The notes beneath the pieces are model-generated. The model saw nothing but the letters and a program-made list of their open reading frames with translations, made no database searches and was not told the origin of the DNA. 64,000 nt of DNA from Archilochus colubris. Taxonomy: Eukaryota; Chordata; Aves; Apodiformes; Trochilidae. Below, piece by piece: positions 12,501-26,164 of the stretch. The stretch's first letter is position 1; each line of letters begins with the position of its first letter. The translations under genes were made by a program, and so were the position numbers. The stretch spans positions 26,087,121-26,151,120 of the forward strand of contig CM041085.1 of the NCBI GenBank assembly GCA_023079485.1. Direction: 5' to 3'.

Positions 12501-15110
12501 TTAATGAAAACTGACACAAAAAAAGCTAATATTCTGCCAATTCCTGCATGTTAGTAACAGTGTCATGACTGAAAAATAGCTGTTAAGATAATTCCATGGG
12601 CTGGGCCCACAGAGAGAATAGTTCTAGATGGCAAAGCAAATACATGGCATTTAAGAACATATATATTTATATCTGTGTGCATATAGATTTCTCTCTATAC
12701 TTAAACCAAACAAGTACTTGATCCAAGGATTAAGATAATTATTAAAAGCTCAACTTTTTTGCAGCCAGGAGTTTGGCCCACGGAAATCCCATCACCTTCA
12801 CAGCCAGAACTAGGTCATCTCCTCACAGGCAGTTAGTTACTGGCAGAGATGCATAATGTAGGAATCAACCTACCATCCAGTCCCCTTAAAAGTGGTCCCT
12901 TAGGGAAGAAGCACAGTGTCAAAACAGCTGGATAAAGAGGGAAGTTCGTCTCCAAGTCTGTCAACCTAAAATTTTTCACAAGCATAAAAATGAAGTAGAA
13001 AAAAAAAAGCAAACCAAATGAGGACCCAAAAAGTAATATATTTTAAATCATACAGCTTTTTTAAATTTTTTTTTTTTAATCAGTACACCTGTATAACATA
13101 ATGTGGAAATAACTAAGCTAGACTGGTGCAACTGAGACAGAGAATGAAGTTAGCAAATCTGTACTGGAGTGATGATTTTCAGGAACTAATACATACTTGT
13201 GAGAAGCCAAGGCAAACTGGCTTCTGCTAACTGTTCAGAGCTACTATAGATGGCTCCAGTCAGTATTATGCTGGTCTGTGGACATTTCTAATGCTTACTT
13301 TCGGGTTTTTTAGGCCACACCTCATTTCAATTAATTAAGACTTCTTCAAGACTCATTATGTGATATAACTAAAAAGACAAGAGGTGCTTTGCACCTCATT
13401 TGATGCTTGCAGCACCTAACCCATGAGATGAGATAAAACTTTAGAATTTATGCTCTAAGAGCCTGACTGTGGTACCATGTGGTGTATTTATATTTTTCAG
13501 CCTAGACAAAAGACTTGCCAGAGACGAGCAACACAGAAATGTTTCTGAAAGATAGTGTAGTAGATATATCTAGAGAAGAAAAAATGTGGTTATCTGTTCT
13601 TAGACAGTTCTTAAAAAGGCAAGTAGAGACTAAGTAAAAGACTACTATAAAATGAAAGACTTAGCTTTCATTTTACCAAAAAGCTGTTAAGGCACAGAGA
13701 AATAGAACCATGTACCAAGAACTGAAGGTTTTGGAGGCTAATTTTTCTCAAAATTAGAGGACAGGTTGCTTGAAGAGATGTTTTATCACCAGTGCTGCCT
13801 TTGCACTGCCCTTATTTGGGGAAAAATATCTCCTGAAGTTCATCTTTAAGCATTTCAACATGAAAGCAAAAATATAGAGGTAGGACAGAAGACAGGTCAA
13901 GGATCTTCCTAAGTACTAGACTTACAAGCATGTCAGAACAGTAACTGCTGAAAAAAACCCCACTCCTAGATTTCTTATAAGCATGCCTCTCAACACCATT
14001 GCCTGTTCCATGGTGACTTTTTTCTGTTTTGTTTTTGCTTTCTTGGAAGTTGAATCTTCCCTTTCCAGCCATCTAATTCTGACACCTATTGTTACTTGAA
14101 AGCAGAGGAATAAAACATGCAATAAATCTGTCGTAAAATGCAAATTCCCTCTTCCAATCATGCATCTTCCTGCTCTGGAAGCATGCCCACCCTCTGCAAA
14201 ATTCGTAGGCATACCAGCTTTCATATTCTCATTTTTCTTTGTGAATAATGATTATACCTTTTCTCATGTTACACTTCTGTGCCCAGCTATTCAGCTTCTG
14301 TTTTTTCACAGGGGAAATAGCTATGATCTTAATATCACAGGATGATATTGCTGTATATTATTTTACTCTGCATCTATTCTGCAGGTGAACTACTGAATGA
14401 AGAAGGTTCAGGCAACACCCTATATATTTTTGAAAGTATGCAGATTTTTCATGCCTTGAATATTATGAAAGGGCTTCCTAGTATGGTGAATTACATGGCC
14501 AAGGACTAAATCCATACTCAAACACAAATTAGCCCTTTTGCACCTCTTACAGTACCCATCAGAACAAGCTAATGTTGAACACAGTTCAGAAATGGTCCTC
14601 CAGCCATGTCAACAGGCAGATACTTGGGAGAAAATCTGACTTCAGCAAAAACCCTGGGAAAAATCTGACTGCCTGCAGTGGTGCTTGTGTTTCACTCAAT
14701 TTATTCATAAAGTTAACTTCAGCTGAATGCTAAAGGTACTGCATTAAGGGTGAAGTACCCTTAATGGCTGAGCCAATGCAGTTCTTGTTGCAATGAAATA
14801 AAGCTTCTCCCTTTCTCCCAGGTGTGTGATCCTCCATTCTCCAATACTTACAGAATCAGCTCATCACACCAAGAAACAGCTAACTCAGCAAGGAGAAAGC
14901 TTTCCAGTTGCACAGTGAGTTGAGCTGGCTCACTAATGGATCTGCTCAGATTTGGCTTAAGGGAAAAAAACTAGGACCGGGACCCTCCCTTCCAACAACA
15001 GAGAACCTTTTGAAGTCATCAAGTTATGAACTAAATAGGAATTATAGCATATAAAAGCTCTCTATCACTTCTCCAGTTGGAAGATAAAACACAGATTAAC
15101 TTTTGCTATG
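9503..15110. other. Intergenic, no gene seen; AT-rich blocks
   Basis: Non-coding. There is a short (CA)n run at about 11536-11556 and a 10-bp perfect stem-loop at 14742-14766. Bases 11,620-12,350 are AT-rich, free of recognisable repeats, and rich in homeodomain-like AATTA/TAAT words; whether they are conserved cannot be judged here. Confidence 0.55.
14742..14766. repeat. Perfect 10-bp inverted repeat with 5-base loop
   Basis: CATTAAGGGT at 14742-14751 and its exact reverse complement ACCCTTAATG at 14757-14766, separated by GAAGT. No known element is attached. Confidence 0.9.
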
Positions 15111-15330
15111 AAAAGGTGTAGCGGGAAGAGCCTCTCTTGCTCCTGGGGCTCAACAAGCTGCTGACCTCTCCATGCCTCACACCACAGTGAGCTCCCTCCT
15201 TGTGGCTGTGTGTCCCACCTTTATTGGCCCCCTGGTAATAGGGGGCCTGCCCTAACCGGGTACAGGTGGACTCACACCCACTCTTTGGCAACTCGAGGCA
15301 CCTGGTTTATCTTGTTTCTCTACAAAAAGG
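15111..15330 (-). mobile_element. Short solo LTR (15117-15324) with 6-bp target-site duplication
   Basis: A 208-base GC-rich insert in AT-rich DNA starts TGTAG and ends CTACA, a perfect 5-base terminal inverted repeat of the TG...CA type. AAAAGG lies directly on each side (15111-15116 and 15325-15330), a perfect 6-bp target duplication. On the minus strand an AATAAA signal falls at 15225-15220, about 100 bases into the element. Just before it is an 8-bp stem-loop, GGCCCCCT with AGGGGGCC (15227-15247), so the likely orientation is minus. These are marks of an endogenous retrovirus LTR left by LTR-LTR recombination; 6-bp duplications are typical of class II (alpha/beta-like) elements. No internal retroviral sequence is present. 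The family is not identified. Confidence 0.78.
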
Positions 15331-18300
15331 CAGTGATGAAACTGCACTCAGAAGCTATAGGAATTTCAAATATTCAAAACCATATTTCCAATTACAAAAA
15401 ACAACACCAAAAAGCTTTCTCTCTGATGTTATAAGCTGATCCATGACTGAGGACTAGGGAACCACTTGCAAAAGAAATTACACCAGTAGCACTGTGCTAG
15501 CAGCAATCAATGATAACATCACTTTGAAGATGAGCTGCTCCCATAGGAAAAGCTTGATGCAAAATTTGGAGGGGTAAATGGAATCTTTCCTTTTACTTCA
15601 ATGCTCCTTTAACTAGGACTCAAGTCACTGAATTCAGAAGGTAACTTTGTGCAAATGTGGCTGGAAACATAAAATAGGGTGACTAGACTAGAGCTGTAGA
15701 AACTGAACTTTGAGTTTTAGCCAAGCTTTTGTGTGGGGTTGTTTCTTTTTTTTAATTAATTGATTGTTCAAAATATTCCAGGAACATACTAATAATCTAA
15801 AGAGTTGAAATTTAGGTACTTTATAATTGGTATCTTACCATTTGCATAAGAATATCTCCATTCCTCCCTTATTTTCTATAGATAATAAGATACCTTTCCC
15901 CTTCTCACACTTACTATACATGTATTTGCTTATGCTATTTCTCTAGGAAATAGAAAATTCCTAAAGTGGTGGGAGTCGTTATAATTTTAACATAGCTTCT
16001 TATAAAAGGGAAGTTCAGTAAAGCAACATATAAAATTTTATTATTCCTTCAGACATAAGACAGAACACACAAAACTGTAAAAAAGAAAGTAGAAAAAGTT
16101 GACTCAGAAAGATACCAATAAATGTCTGAAATACTTCTTAAACAATAAATACTTTTTAAACCACTCACACTATTTGTTCATCATTATCTTCCGTGATTTT
16201 AGATGTTTGAAGAGAAGTCAAGAAAAGACAAATAGAGGAACAGGCATAAATTTTTACACTTTGGCAGGCTTTAGATCTGAAGTTAATAATGTGGTTCAGT
16301 GGCTTTCAGTTTCTAGGCATTTCCTGTTACATTTTGGCAAGCTGTTATGTGATTTGCTTTTCTTTTCTTTTAGAGAATGGTTTTATGGCCAGAGCTAGAA
16401 AGATTACTGCTAGTTTCAAACTCAGAAGAAAATACTGGTTTAGAGTTCCACACACTTACAACATGTAATGCTTCTGGAGGAATTAAAACAAAAACAAGAA
16501 AGCATCACAGCTTTCAGCATTCGTTATTCAACTTTCTACTTTCATGAATATGAAAGAATATTAAAAAAACAAGAAAACCCAACAGACCAAAACTTTTACT
16601 TCCCCAAAGCTACATGAAAAAAGTCCATCCCTATTACATAAACCTGAACTTCAAGCCCTGGTGATCACAGGGGTTTCTGTAAATTAAAGGATTACCACAG
16701 CAAAAGGAATCAGAGTCTGATACCTTGGAATCAGTCCATTTAACCCAAAAATTACTTTGAATTGGCTGGAGAGTTCCTACTGGAAATTACTAAGGAGAGC
16801 TGCAAACTTACTATACATAGTCCATAAGGATCCATATTTAGCTTCATACTACTTTTCTCACTACTTTGTGCATCAATTCCAGATTATGTGGACAATTTAT
16901 TCCTGAACCCAAAGAAATAATCATGATCTGAGACAAAAGAGTAATATACTTTCTTTCAGCATATACCTTGGCCTATGCCAGAAGGAACACAATCCTTCTG
17001 TTTTATCCCTGGCTTAGCATTCAGAAAAGCAAACTGTTCACTTGCAAGGAATGCTTTTAATTATTTAATTATTAGGTACACTTTGATCAGACAATTGCCT
17101 CGTGCAGAGTAATGAAAGACCAAAGTTTGCTGCGCTTGTGGCAATAACATCTTAGGAGTGGCAAGGAAGCAATTAGTTTTCTACTGATAATTCCATCTGC
17201 CAGTCTTAATATCTCTTTACCTTCAATACAGTAACTGTGAAAAGGAAACCTTTCCATACAGGTTTACACATTCTCAATAGTAGTCTCTTGAGCACAGCTG
17301 CTGTGCTCAGCCACATGCACAATATGGAACGCTGCATTTTAATCACAGAAAATTCTTTATTGGTAGCAGCTTCTGTTGCAGAGGAAAAGTCTGATTTGTC
17401 CAGTGAGAGGGAGTCTTTGCCTACCTGCAGAAAAAACAAAAGTTGTAAAAGTCCAGAAGAGAAATTGCTTCAATTTTTTTCATATATATATACGACTTCT
17501 CTCAGACTTGTACAACTATTCCTGTTGTACAAGGATTCCTGTTGCAAGGATTCTTAGTTTTACAAGACTAAGTAAAATCCAGCTTTGCCTAAGATCCTGC
17601 AAAGCACAGGATCTTTCCTTTCCTTATGAGAAGCATGGGAAATGTTATTCCCTAACCACATAAACCCAAAAGCCAGAGTTGTTGTTTCTCTGCACACTTG
17701 CTGCTTTTCTGTCTTCCCTCAAGGACAGAATCTTGGGGGTTTCATGTAATTTGTATAAAAATGTAATGCTTTCTAGCTCTTTCATTTATGTTATGCAAAG
17801 TCAGTATTCTCCTCTCCAGAATTTAAAGCATAACCAGTGAAACTTGACAGGTAAGGGAGGGTAGGTGGAGGAAGGTCTTAGAGGTCTGAGAAAGCGAATA
17901 TAATTTACAATGCCTAAAACCATAAAACCTCATTAAATATGTAAAGCCAGCAGAGCTACCAGGAGAGGAAACTAGGTAGGGCTGGCCCCAGGCATGGAGG
18001 AGGTGCTCTGAAAGAGATTCCCAGGTGACCTTCAGTGGGATGAGGACTGTGCAGAGGTGAGCTCTTACGCCCTCTTCTGAGTGGCACAAGTTTTTTGTGG
18101 GATGTTCTTCAGTGAGCTGCTCTTCTGGGATATCACTCAGTTTCCCTTCCCTCTTCATTAATAATGAATAAATACATCAGCAGACACCACACTTCACCCG
18201 TTATACCACCTCTCTGCTTGGTAGTGATTCCTGTGGTGAATGAGAAACCATTACTCTATTATGCAAGATTAAGACCATTCCTGTTCCATACTGTCAACTG

Positions 18301-21300
18301 ATTTTTTGGCACTTTGTCCTATTAATCTGATCATCTAGTGTCATCAAGCTTATATATAAGGTGTAGGAAATGTAACTGGCTTCTGACCCATGATTCTCCA
18401 TGGCCCAGAAAAGCCCATTGTTGGACAGATTTCGTCTTTGTCTCTCATTCTGGTTTGAAATTCCATGCCAAGTCCTTCCAAAACAATTCTAACAAAAGTA
18501 TTAATAAACAAAACAGTAAGTCAAGGAAGTCGTCTACTTCAATTAACAGATTTTTCAGACAAATGCCATTTTTGTGCTTTCCCAAGCATATCATGCTCAG
18601 GCTGCAGATGGGGCCCATTGCTGTGGTGTCAGCAGGAGCAGAGTGGCCTGAAAGACCTCAGGCACCAACACAGGGAGGTACAGAACTACATCCTAGACTT
18701 CACAGGTTAAACCATACAGTCTTTGTTCAAACAACACCAAACTGATTCCAAATAACTCAAAATCCCTAGTATTCTGTACAAGGAGCACTAAATGCATATG
18801 ATTTACTGAGCTACTAGCTGAAATTTATCCTTATGCTTTTAGTTGCTTTTTTTTTTTTTTCCCCCTCCTCTCTCATCTTTCTGTTTGGGTTGAAAAAATG
18901 TTCCATCTTAAGCATGGCACTCAGCCTCCCAGCTTTGTTATCGATATGAAAAACAAATGCTCAAAATAAATGCAAAATGGTTCTATGCAGTCCTTTAAAA
19001 TACAAGATGCAGTGAAAGAGCTGTCTCCAATCTTACTGCAAGTATAAAAAACTCTGGGGTCTTTCCTTTACATGCTTCACATCTAATCAATTTGTAATGT
19101 GACAATATTCCTAGAAAATCTTTTTCACTGTAGAAAGGCCTGGTATTCAAGCATTTTTGAGTGATAATTCCAGAGTATTAAATTACACTCATGTGACAGC
19201 TCAGCCTCACTAATGAGGTACATTTCAGTAAACTGTTGACAGAACTGTCTGGAAGGCTTCTTTAATTTACCAACATGTAACAACATGGGAAAAGCATTAG
19301 TCAACTAGATGAAGATGAATAAGCATTGGGGTCTGGGGCCATTTTACATTAACACATGACAACCTAAAAGTGTTTTTGTCGCTTGCTCTATTTAGCCCAA
19401 GGCAGTCTCTGAATAACTGGTACCTGTTAGTGTGATTGACTTACTGAAGCAACAGACAGGATTATATTTACAGATGTCTGTATGCAAAACATGCCAGAAA
19501 AATGTCCTTTTTTCTCAAAAGATAATAGTTTTGTGGGAAGATGTCGTACAGCTACTGCCATACTGAAGGATTTGTAAAATCTCTTCAAACAGCTTACCAG
19601 AATGCTACAATAATTATTTAATTTCACAAGTTAAGACTAGATACCTTTTTAGCTTGTTTAAAAGATATAATTCAATAGAGATGTTGACTAGCCAGAGCAC
19701 ATATATTTTACTATGCAGAAAACGTTAGGAGGAAGAGAGAAGGATGAAGACAGACTCTGTGGTTTCCAGTAACACAAAACAACTCTATGTATATCAATTG
19801 GTGCATATATATTGCTATTAGCATGCTTAAATAGAAGCTGAGGGATATTTAAGGAACTGATGGTATCATTAAACAGGGAAACTAAAATGCATATGAAAGT
19901 GAAGACAAAGTAATGCCAGTAACTTTAAATGTGTAGCTTCCTGTAGGTGTAAATTAGTGCAGCCAATTTTAAACATATGATGAAGACTCTCTTGCCTGAT
20001 GCATTCAACTGATGTATCTGCTGAATTTTTAACACTAGAAAAGTTAAATATTTCTGAATCACTTAGGCAAATCAGGTTGCAGCATGACTTAGAGGAAGCG
20101 ATCCACTGAAGGAAAAGCCTTTCTTTCTATTTAATCAGGTTGCAAGTTTAAAGGGAAAAAAAAGTTACTTATTCTATTGCTTCTCAGTATCACCTGGTGC
20201 AATGCTTACAGTTCTGTGAGTTTAATTCCCTATGAGGGACTGCCTGTTTCTGAAGAATTAAAACATTACCTGATGGAGGAGAGAAAAAAGCCAATTGGAC
20301 CAGAACACAAGTTTTTCAACGTACTTGAAACAAAACAAACATACTAAAATAAGACTGTGGTTGAGGACTGAAGGGAAGAGGGAGATTTTGGAGGTTTAAA
20401 AAAGGAGAAAAATTGAAACACTAAATTCAGTTGGATGGAAATCAGACCTCAACACCACGCAACTGTCTATTTTCATTGAATTTTAATAATGTGAAAAGAG
20501 AAATGAAAGACATATAAACTAACCTTGCCATAAGTAAAGCTGATGAGTGTGATAGATAACCACCGAGTCTTTTAAAAGATACATCTTTTCTCGTTTGGAT
20601 TTATGCTATCTGCTGGCTACCTTCACCTGAAATCTTTACATCTCTATTGGCTGTACTACCTGAACTCACCACTTCTTTTATCTGTTCTTAGTTCTAATGA
20701 TTTCATCTCACCAGTGTAACCCTACTTTCTGCAATCACAGAATTAAAAATCTTAGTTTTAATACCAGTGGATGGCCCTCACCAGTCTCTTCAGCTTTTCA
20801 GACTGGAAAATTTGACTGATGAAAAGAAAAATGGCTATAGGGACAAGAGCTGGGGAGTAACACAGCTGCCATATCTTGTGCTCAGGGTCACCCTCTCACC
20901 TCCTCCCTGACACTTGCACACCAACACCCCTGGCTCTGTACAGCAGAAAATCCAAGGAACAGCAGAGACACAATATTAAGGACAACTTGAGTGCAGAGTA
21001 ATCTGCACTCTGATCCCTTCACACATATTACAAACAATTTTCTACAGGAACAAAACAGGTAAAGGGCAGGTGCTAGCTGGCACTTCACCCTCTATGTCCT
21101 CCTCCATCAGTTCTCCCTTCTCACCTCCCCCTGCACCTCCTCTCTCTGTACAGCTGCAGCTTTATATGGGCTATGCTCTCCTTTACAGCAAGTAATGGGA
21201 AGCCAAGAACTTTGCCTGCCTTTGTAAAGCTGTTTTGAAAACGTACAGAGAAACATCTCAACTGACAAATATCCATCAGGAGAAACAGGGGAGGGGAAAG

Positions 21301-24229
21301 GTGATTGTCATACATAGAAAAGCTCATTTAAAATTGTTTCTGAAGATCCTTGTACCTTATATTCCCAGTGATGGCTGATTGAAAGCACTGATGCCACAAA
21401 AATGGAGTGGGAAAAGAGATGCATGCTGTGCTGATAATCTGTCTTTTTTAACAGTTTGAGTCTCTGGGGCTAAAAAGGGCTGGTGCATGACTGCACCTCG
21501 CTTCCTTTTTTCCCCTCAGCTCCAGTGCAAATGTATTTATTATGCAGCAGGCTGACACCTCTTCCTCACAGAAGTTCGAGTTTTACTATTTACTGGAATT
21601 ATACAGACTTTATTACTGCAGTGCCAGAGTACCTCACAGTCCTGGTGCATTCATCCTCACAGAACTATTTGAAGAAGGGATAACACTCTTCCCCACATTT
21701 CATATACAGCCAGACTTGCACTCAGAAGCTGACATATTCAAACTCAGTGACTTTCTGAACAGCAAATGAAAATCTCTGCCAAAACAAGGCCTTGACCACA
21801 AGTCACCCAAGTCTGTCTATATGGAAAAATGAGCAAACAAAAAAAATCAGACCTCAATTTTCAGACGCAGCAGCTTTCCTTCTTAATTGGTTCTTAGGTC
21901 TTCTAAATGTCCACATCTGCCAGATGACAACTTGAATAACCCTCAGGATGATATTATCAGGCATAGTAATAAGCCTATTGATGGCCTTAAGTTTTTTTTC
22001 CTGTTCAGCTCTTGTTATTAATAGTTTCTAAATCTGGTGGAATAGGTAAGTGAAACTGAAAAGCTTGGTATTCATCAGCTACCCAGCAAAGGTCTAAAAG
22101 CCCTAGAATCCAAAAAACCAAAAGGAGCAATTTGTCAAGCCTGTCAAAACCACAGGACTTTGGTTTTTAAGTAGCAGAATTTCCTAACTAGTCACAAGCT
22201 TCACAGTATGTCTGACCTACTCAAATGTGAAGTATTTGCAAACTCAAGAAAAAATACCAAGGGCAGGATTGTATCTGTCAGAATAATTTCATCTGGTTTC
22301 CAGGGGAAACAGGCAAGAATCTTGCAAAGTTGTTCCTGCCCATGAAAACTTGACCACTTACAGGAACCAGAACTACATTTGTAAACAGAGGTGCTCTTCC
22401 AGAGACTCAAGTTCATAGGTGAACTCCTTTTTCCCATCTACTAAAAATACTTTGAGCAACTAGGACTTTAGAAACCAGCCTGATCCTCTGCCTAATGAAA
22501 AGAAGCTTTTCTCATGTTCATCCTGTGCACTGCCAGAAAGACATAATAAAGAGGAAAAGTTAAGATACTGGTTGCATGCTCATTTACTTCTGGATGACAC
22601 AAGGCATCTTCAGAGCATCCTTGAACCTGAAACACTTCCCTTCTTTAATGACAGTGTATCTAGGAAGAGCCCTGGAGTATGAATTATACCATATCTTTCT
22701 CACATATCACAACTTGCTCAGACACAACAAATGATGGCCAAATCCATCAAGGCTCTGTGAGTAAATCATAGCCATCCAGCAGTAAATTCTCCAGTATATT
22801 TACATCCCCCTGGCACATCAACAGAATTATTAAATTCAACTGTTATTATTTTTTCTCTACAGGTAAGGAAACTGGTCAATGTAGAACCTGAGGTAGGATA
22901 CTGGAATGCCAGAAAATCACAGATTTTCAGTGCTTCTTCCTCAGTGTTGCCAACACACACAGAGAGCAAACCTGGGTTTTCTGGCAACACTCAGCCTCTC
23001 TAGCACATTCAGACAGGTCCGTGGGGCACAAAGAGGGGAGCTCAGCAGCCTCCTTGCCTCCATCACATAAGTGAAGGACAGCAATGCCATCATATCTTCT
23101 TGGCAGTGTTATTGTGCAATTCCAGAGCTCAATCATTGGGGTATTTTCTCTGTGTTTAAACACTCACAAGTCAATAATTTACTATGTGCCCATCACTGCC
23201 TTGATTCTCTTGTTCAGTGAAGTCTCCCAAGTTGCTGTCCTTTTATAAGACTGTAACTTAAGTACTTTACCAGTGGCACTGTCTTTGGATAGCGATATCT
23301 GCAAACAAATTGCACTTTCCCAGCCTACAGGCAGTAAAGGCAATTGCCAGAAATGGTAGTCAGCTCCATCATCCCTTCTGTTTGGCTCCATTTCCCTGAA
23401 CTCAAGCCCCATTCCTATCTCTGTTGACCAAGGGTAACCTGCTCAGGTGCAGGTGTTGAGCCCAGCCAGAGGTGCAGCACTTGCGCAGGAGGCAGCTGCC
23501 CACCAGCACAGCTCCTGTCTGCAGGTGTGGGCCCCATCACCTCTGGAGCTCTGACCCCAAGTAACACCCATGGGAAGGCATCTCACAGCTAATGCAAGCA
23601 CCTGAACAAAAGCAATCAAATGGTTCCTTGGTAAAAGGCTCAAGTACTAACCTGTCTTTCAAAACATGTCCTTATTTGCATTTGCGTAGCACATCACACA
23701 AGATGGACAAGAGGCACCATCCCAGAAGAAATTGGGATTGTCCTAACAAGTACAGCACTTACCCTGAAAAACCTATGTTGCTTGCTTGATTTACACAGCC
23801 TTGACTTGCCCCAAGAAAACAGTTGGGTGGGCAGAGTAAGGATATCCTGCTCCAGCTTTCAGCTCAGAGACAAATGTGTATTTTAAGCTGTTATTACTCA
23901 GTCTCCAGCTTGGAACACCGATAATTCCTGCCCTTTTCCGCTACAAGATCTGCCAGCCAAAAGATGACACACACATGCCCTGTATGACAAATTGCTTAAT
24001 TACAAGTTTGGCAAAATGTAATACTTTTTATTTGTTATTATTGTCAAAGCAGAAGAAAAAAAAAACCTCCATACATTACCCTGAGAAAAAAAAAGTCTAC
24101 TGATACCATACATTTGTGATAAAGAAATGAAGTAGGTTCAAGTTTAATCACACCAGCAATAAGTCAAATATCAAATTTAAAACAACAAATTACAAAGAGC
24201 CTCCTCACAGTCACTTAGCACTGATAAAT

Positions 24230-24900
24230 TAGTAATGTAATATTAAATTATTCATATCTTTTTTTTTTTTTTCCTTAGGACTATAATGATATACCGTACA
24301 CAGCACTGATAATTTACTTAGACTGAGTCCATTCATTTAATTATTCTGCTAAACTTGGTAGGCCAATTGGTCATCATGAGAGTTTCCAGGCAAGCTAATC
24401 ACAAATATATAGAACATGTCCCTTATTGTCCCCAGCGGCTAAGTGCTAAAATGCTATTTAGTGCTCAGAAGGTTAATGTCCTGCTTATGTAAATTGTCCA
24501 ATTTAACATTCAGCAGCAGTATCATAAATTCTGGCTCCAGGATTTCATTAAACGTATGTTCAAACTAGTTGACCTTAAAGGTTAACAAGCACAAGTTAAA
24601 CAGGACAATTATTTAACTCACTTCTTATCAAGAGACTGAAGCGCTCCAGCCATTTAATAGTTATGCATACTTCACAATTAGAATTCTTAAAAGGTCTCTG
24701 ATAAAGCTGCAGGTCATGAATTTTCATAAGGATGTCAGATAATAACTATTTATCTGCACTTGTTTTTCTTTCTTATAAACTTAAACTTTGATCTTAACAT
24801 GCAATTAGAAATGATTCCATAGAGAAAGCCTAGGTGACTCAGGGAGCTTGTCTTCACATTAATTTGAATTGAAATTAAGCTTCAAAAACAACGTATCTAT
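24230..24900. promoter_or_regulatory. Candidate cis-regulatory block
   Basis: Repeat-free, AT-rich sequence dense in transcription-factor-like words: TTTAATTATT near 24337, a near-palindrome GTTGACCTTAAAGGTTAAC at 24568-24586, and a TCF/LEF-type CTTTGATC at 24786-24793. The composition resembles conserved non-coding elements near developmental genes, and TGFB2 is the expected neighbour by synteny. This is inference; conservation has not been tested. Confidence 0.25.
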
Positions 24901-26154
24901 ATTGTCTCCTGCAGAAATTAATTCACAAGTCAGTGACCTACTCTTCATGAAAATAAAAAAAAAAAGAACACTTCACACTTTCAGTGTTAGCTGATTGAAA
25001 ACACTGAATGCCAACTTATGACATCAGGTTAATGACTGCATTTTTATATAAATCATAGGAAAAAAGTCTCCCTATACATCACGAAATTATATGTGATAAA
25101 CTTGCCCCTTAATATGTTAACCAAAGATGAAGACAGACTAACTGTGGCCAATTTTTTTTTTTTTTTACACTGCTCTTTTTCTCACACAGCCTCTTCTTCT
25201 GGGCTTTTTGTGAAATATGAACAACAGCAGCCCCAGAAATCAGCTGCAACAGTCACCACTACCTGTGGCAGCAGTGATGCATGAAGAGCAGCCCCTTTGC
25301 TGACATTTCAAATCCCAAACTTGCAACTTCTAAATGCAACAAGATCAAGTCATAGCTTCAGGGATACATTACAACAGTAAACATACACAAGAAATCTCAG
25401 GAGCTGACAGTAATTGTATTCCAAGCAAGTCATAAGAAATATCATTTTTTTTCAAGCTCAGCTGTATGAGGTGATTTTTTATTTTCAGATAAAAAGGGCA
25501 ACTAGAAGCAGTCATATATTTATAAATCATGCAAATAACACAGTACTTTAGGTACAAAAGAAAATGGGAGAGAAATCAAGTTGTTATTTGAGAGATAGAA
25601 AGTCTTGCTAATTCTGAGTATGATTATGCTTTCACCCAGCTTGTAATACAAGGATCGTTTTTCAGTGCAAATTTTTACTCCTGAAGGTGTCTTTTGCAAA
25701 ACAGGACACTTTGGAGTTAGGGCCAAATTTTTTTCAGTACAACCTAAACCAAAAGCAGGTCAGCTGGGGTAAGTCAATGAAGATGGAAAGTTGACTTCAA
25801 CTTTTTCAGTATTTTATTTTAAAATTTTTCTATTCTAAAAGCCTCAGATAACTACACATTTTGGCAGCCAGGAAAAATATTCAAGCACAAAGTTACATCA
25901 TGATAGACTTGAGGGGAGGGGACCAAGAGTCTGTAAGAGGTGCTCCTTGCACTGCATTTAAACAGTATGATGCATTCTAATTTGGTGCAATTAACAGATT
26001 ACTTGGGTTTGCTTTGCCAGAGGTTTTTTTTTTTTTTCCTAAAAGCACTGTAATAAAGCAGCAGATGATGAATACTCATTCCTCTTTCTAAAGGTTATTG
26101 AAAACTTTGAAGGAAGAAAAGAATTTTCTAGCATCCTGAATGTGACAGCATTTT

Positions 26155-26164
26155 ATGACGTCAT
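26155..26164. promoter_or_regulatory. Palindromic CRE/ATF site ATGACGTCAT
   Basis: A perfect 10-bp palindrome containing the full cAMP-response element TGACGTCA, in otherwise CpG-poor AT-rich DNA. It lies far from any promoter seen in the window, so it may be a distal element or a chance match. Confidence 0.4.

Noticed and set aside
15117..15324. Reading the 208-base insert as a small DNA transposon rather than an LTR
   Set aside because: The inverted ends are only 5 bases and of TG...CA type, the duplication is 6 bp, and a poly(A) signal lies inside, all of which fit an LTR better.
18338..18745. 135-residue plus-strand frame in the upstream intergenic region
   Set aside because: Mixed low-complexity composition with no family resemblance and no promoter or splice context.
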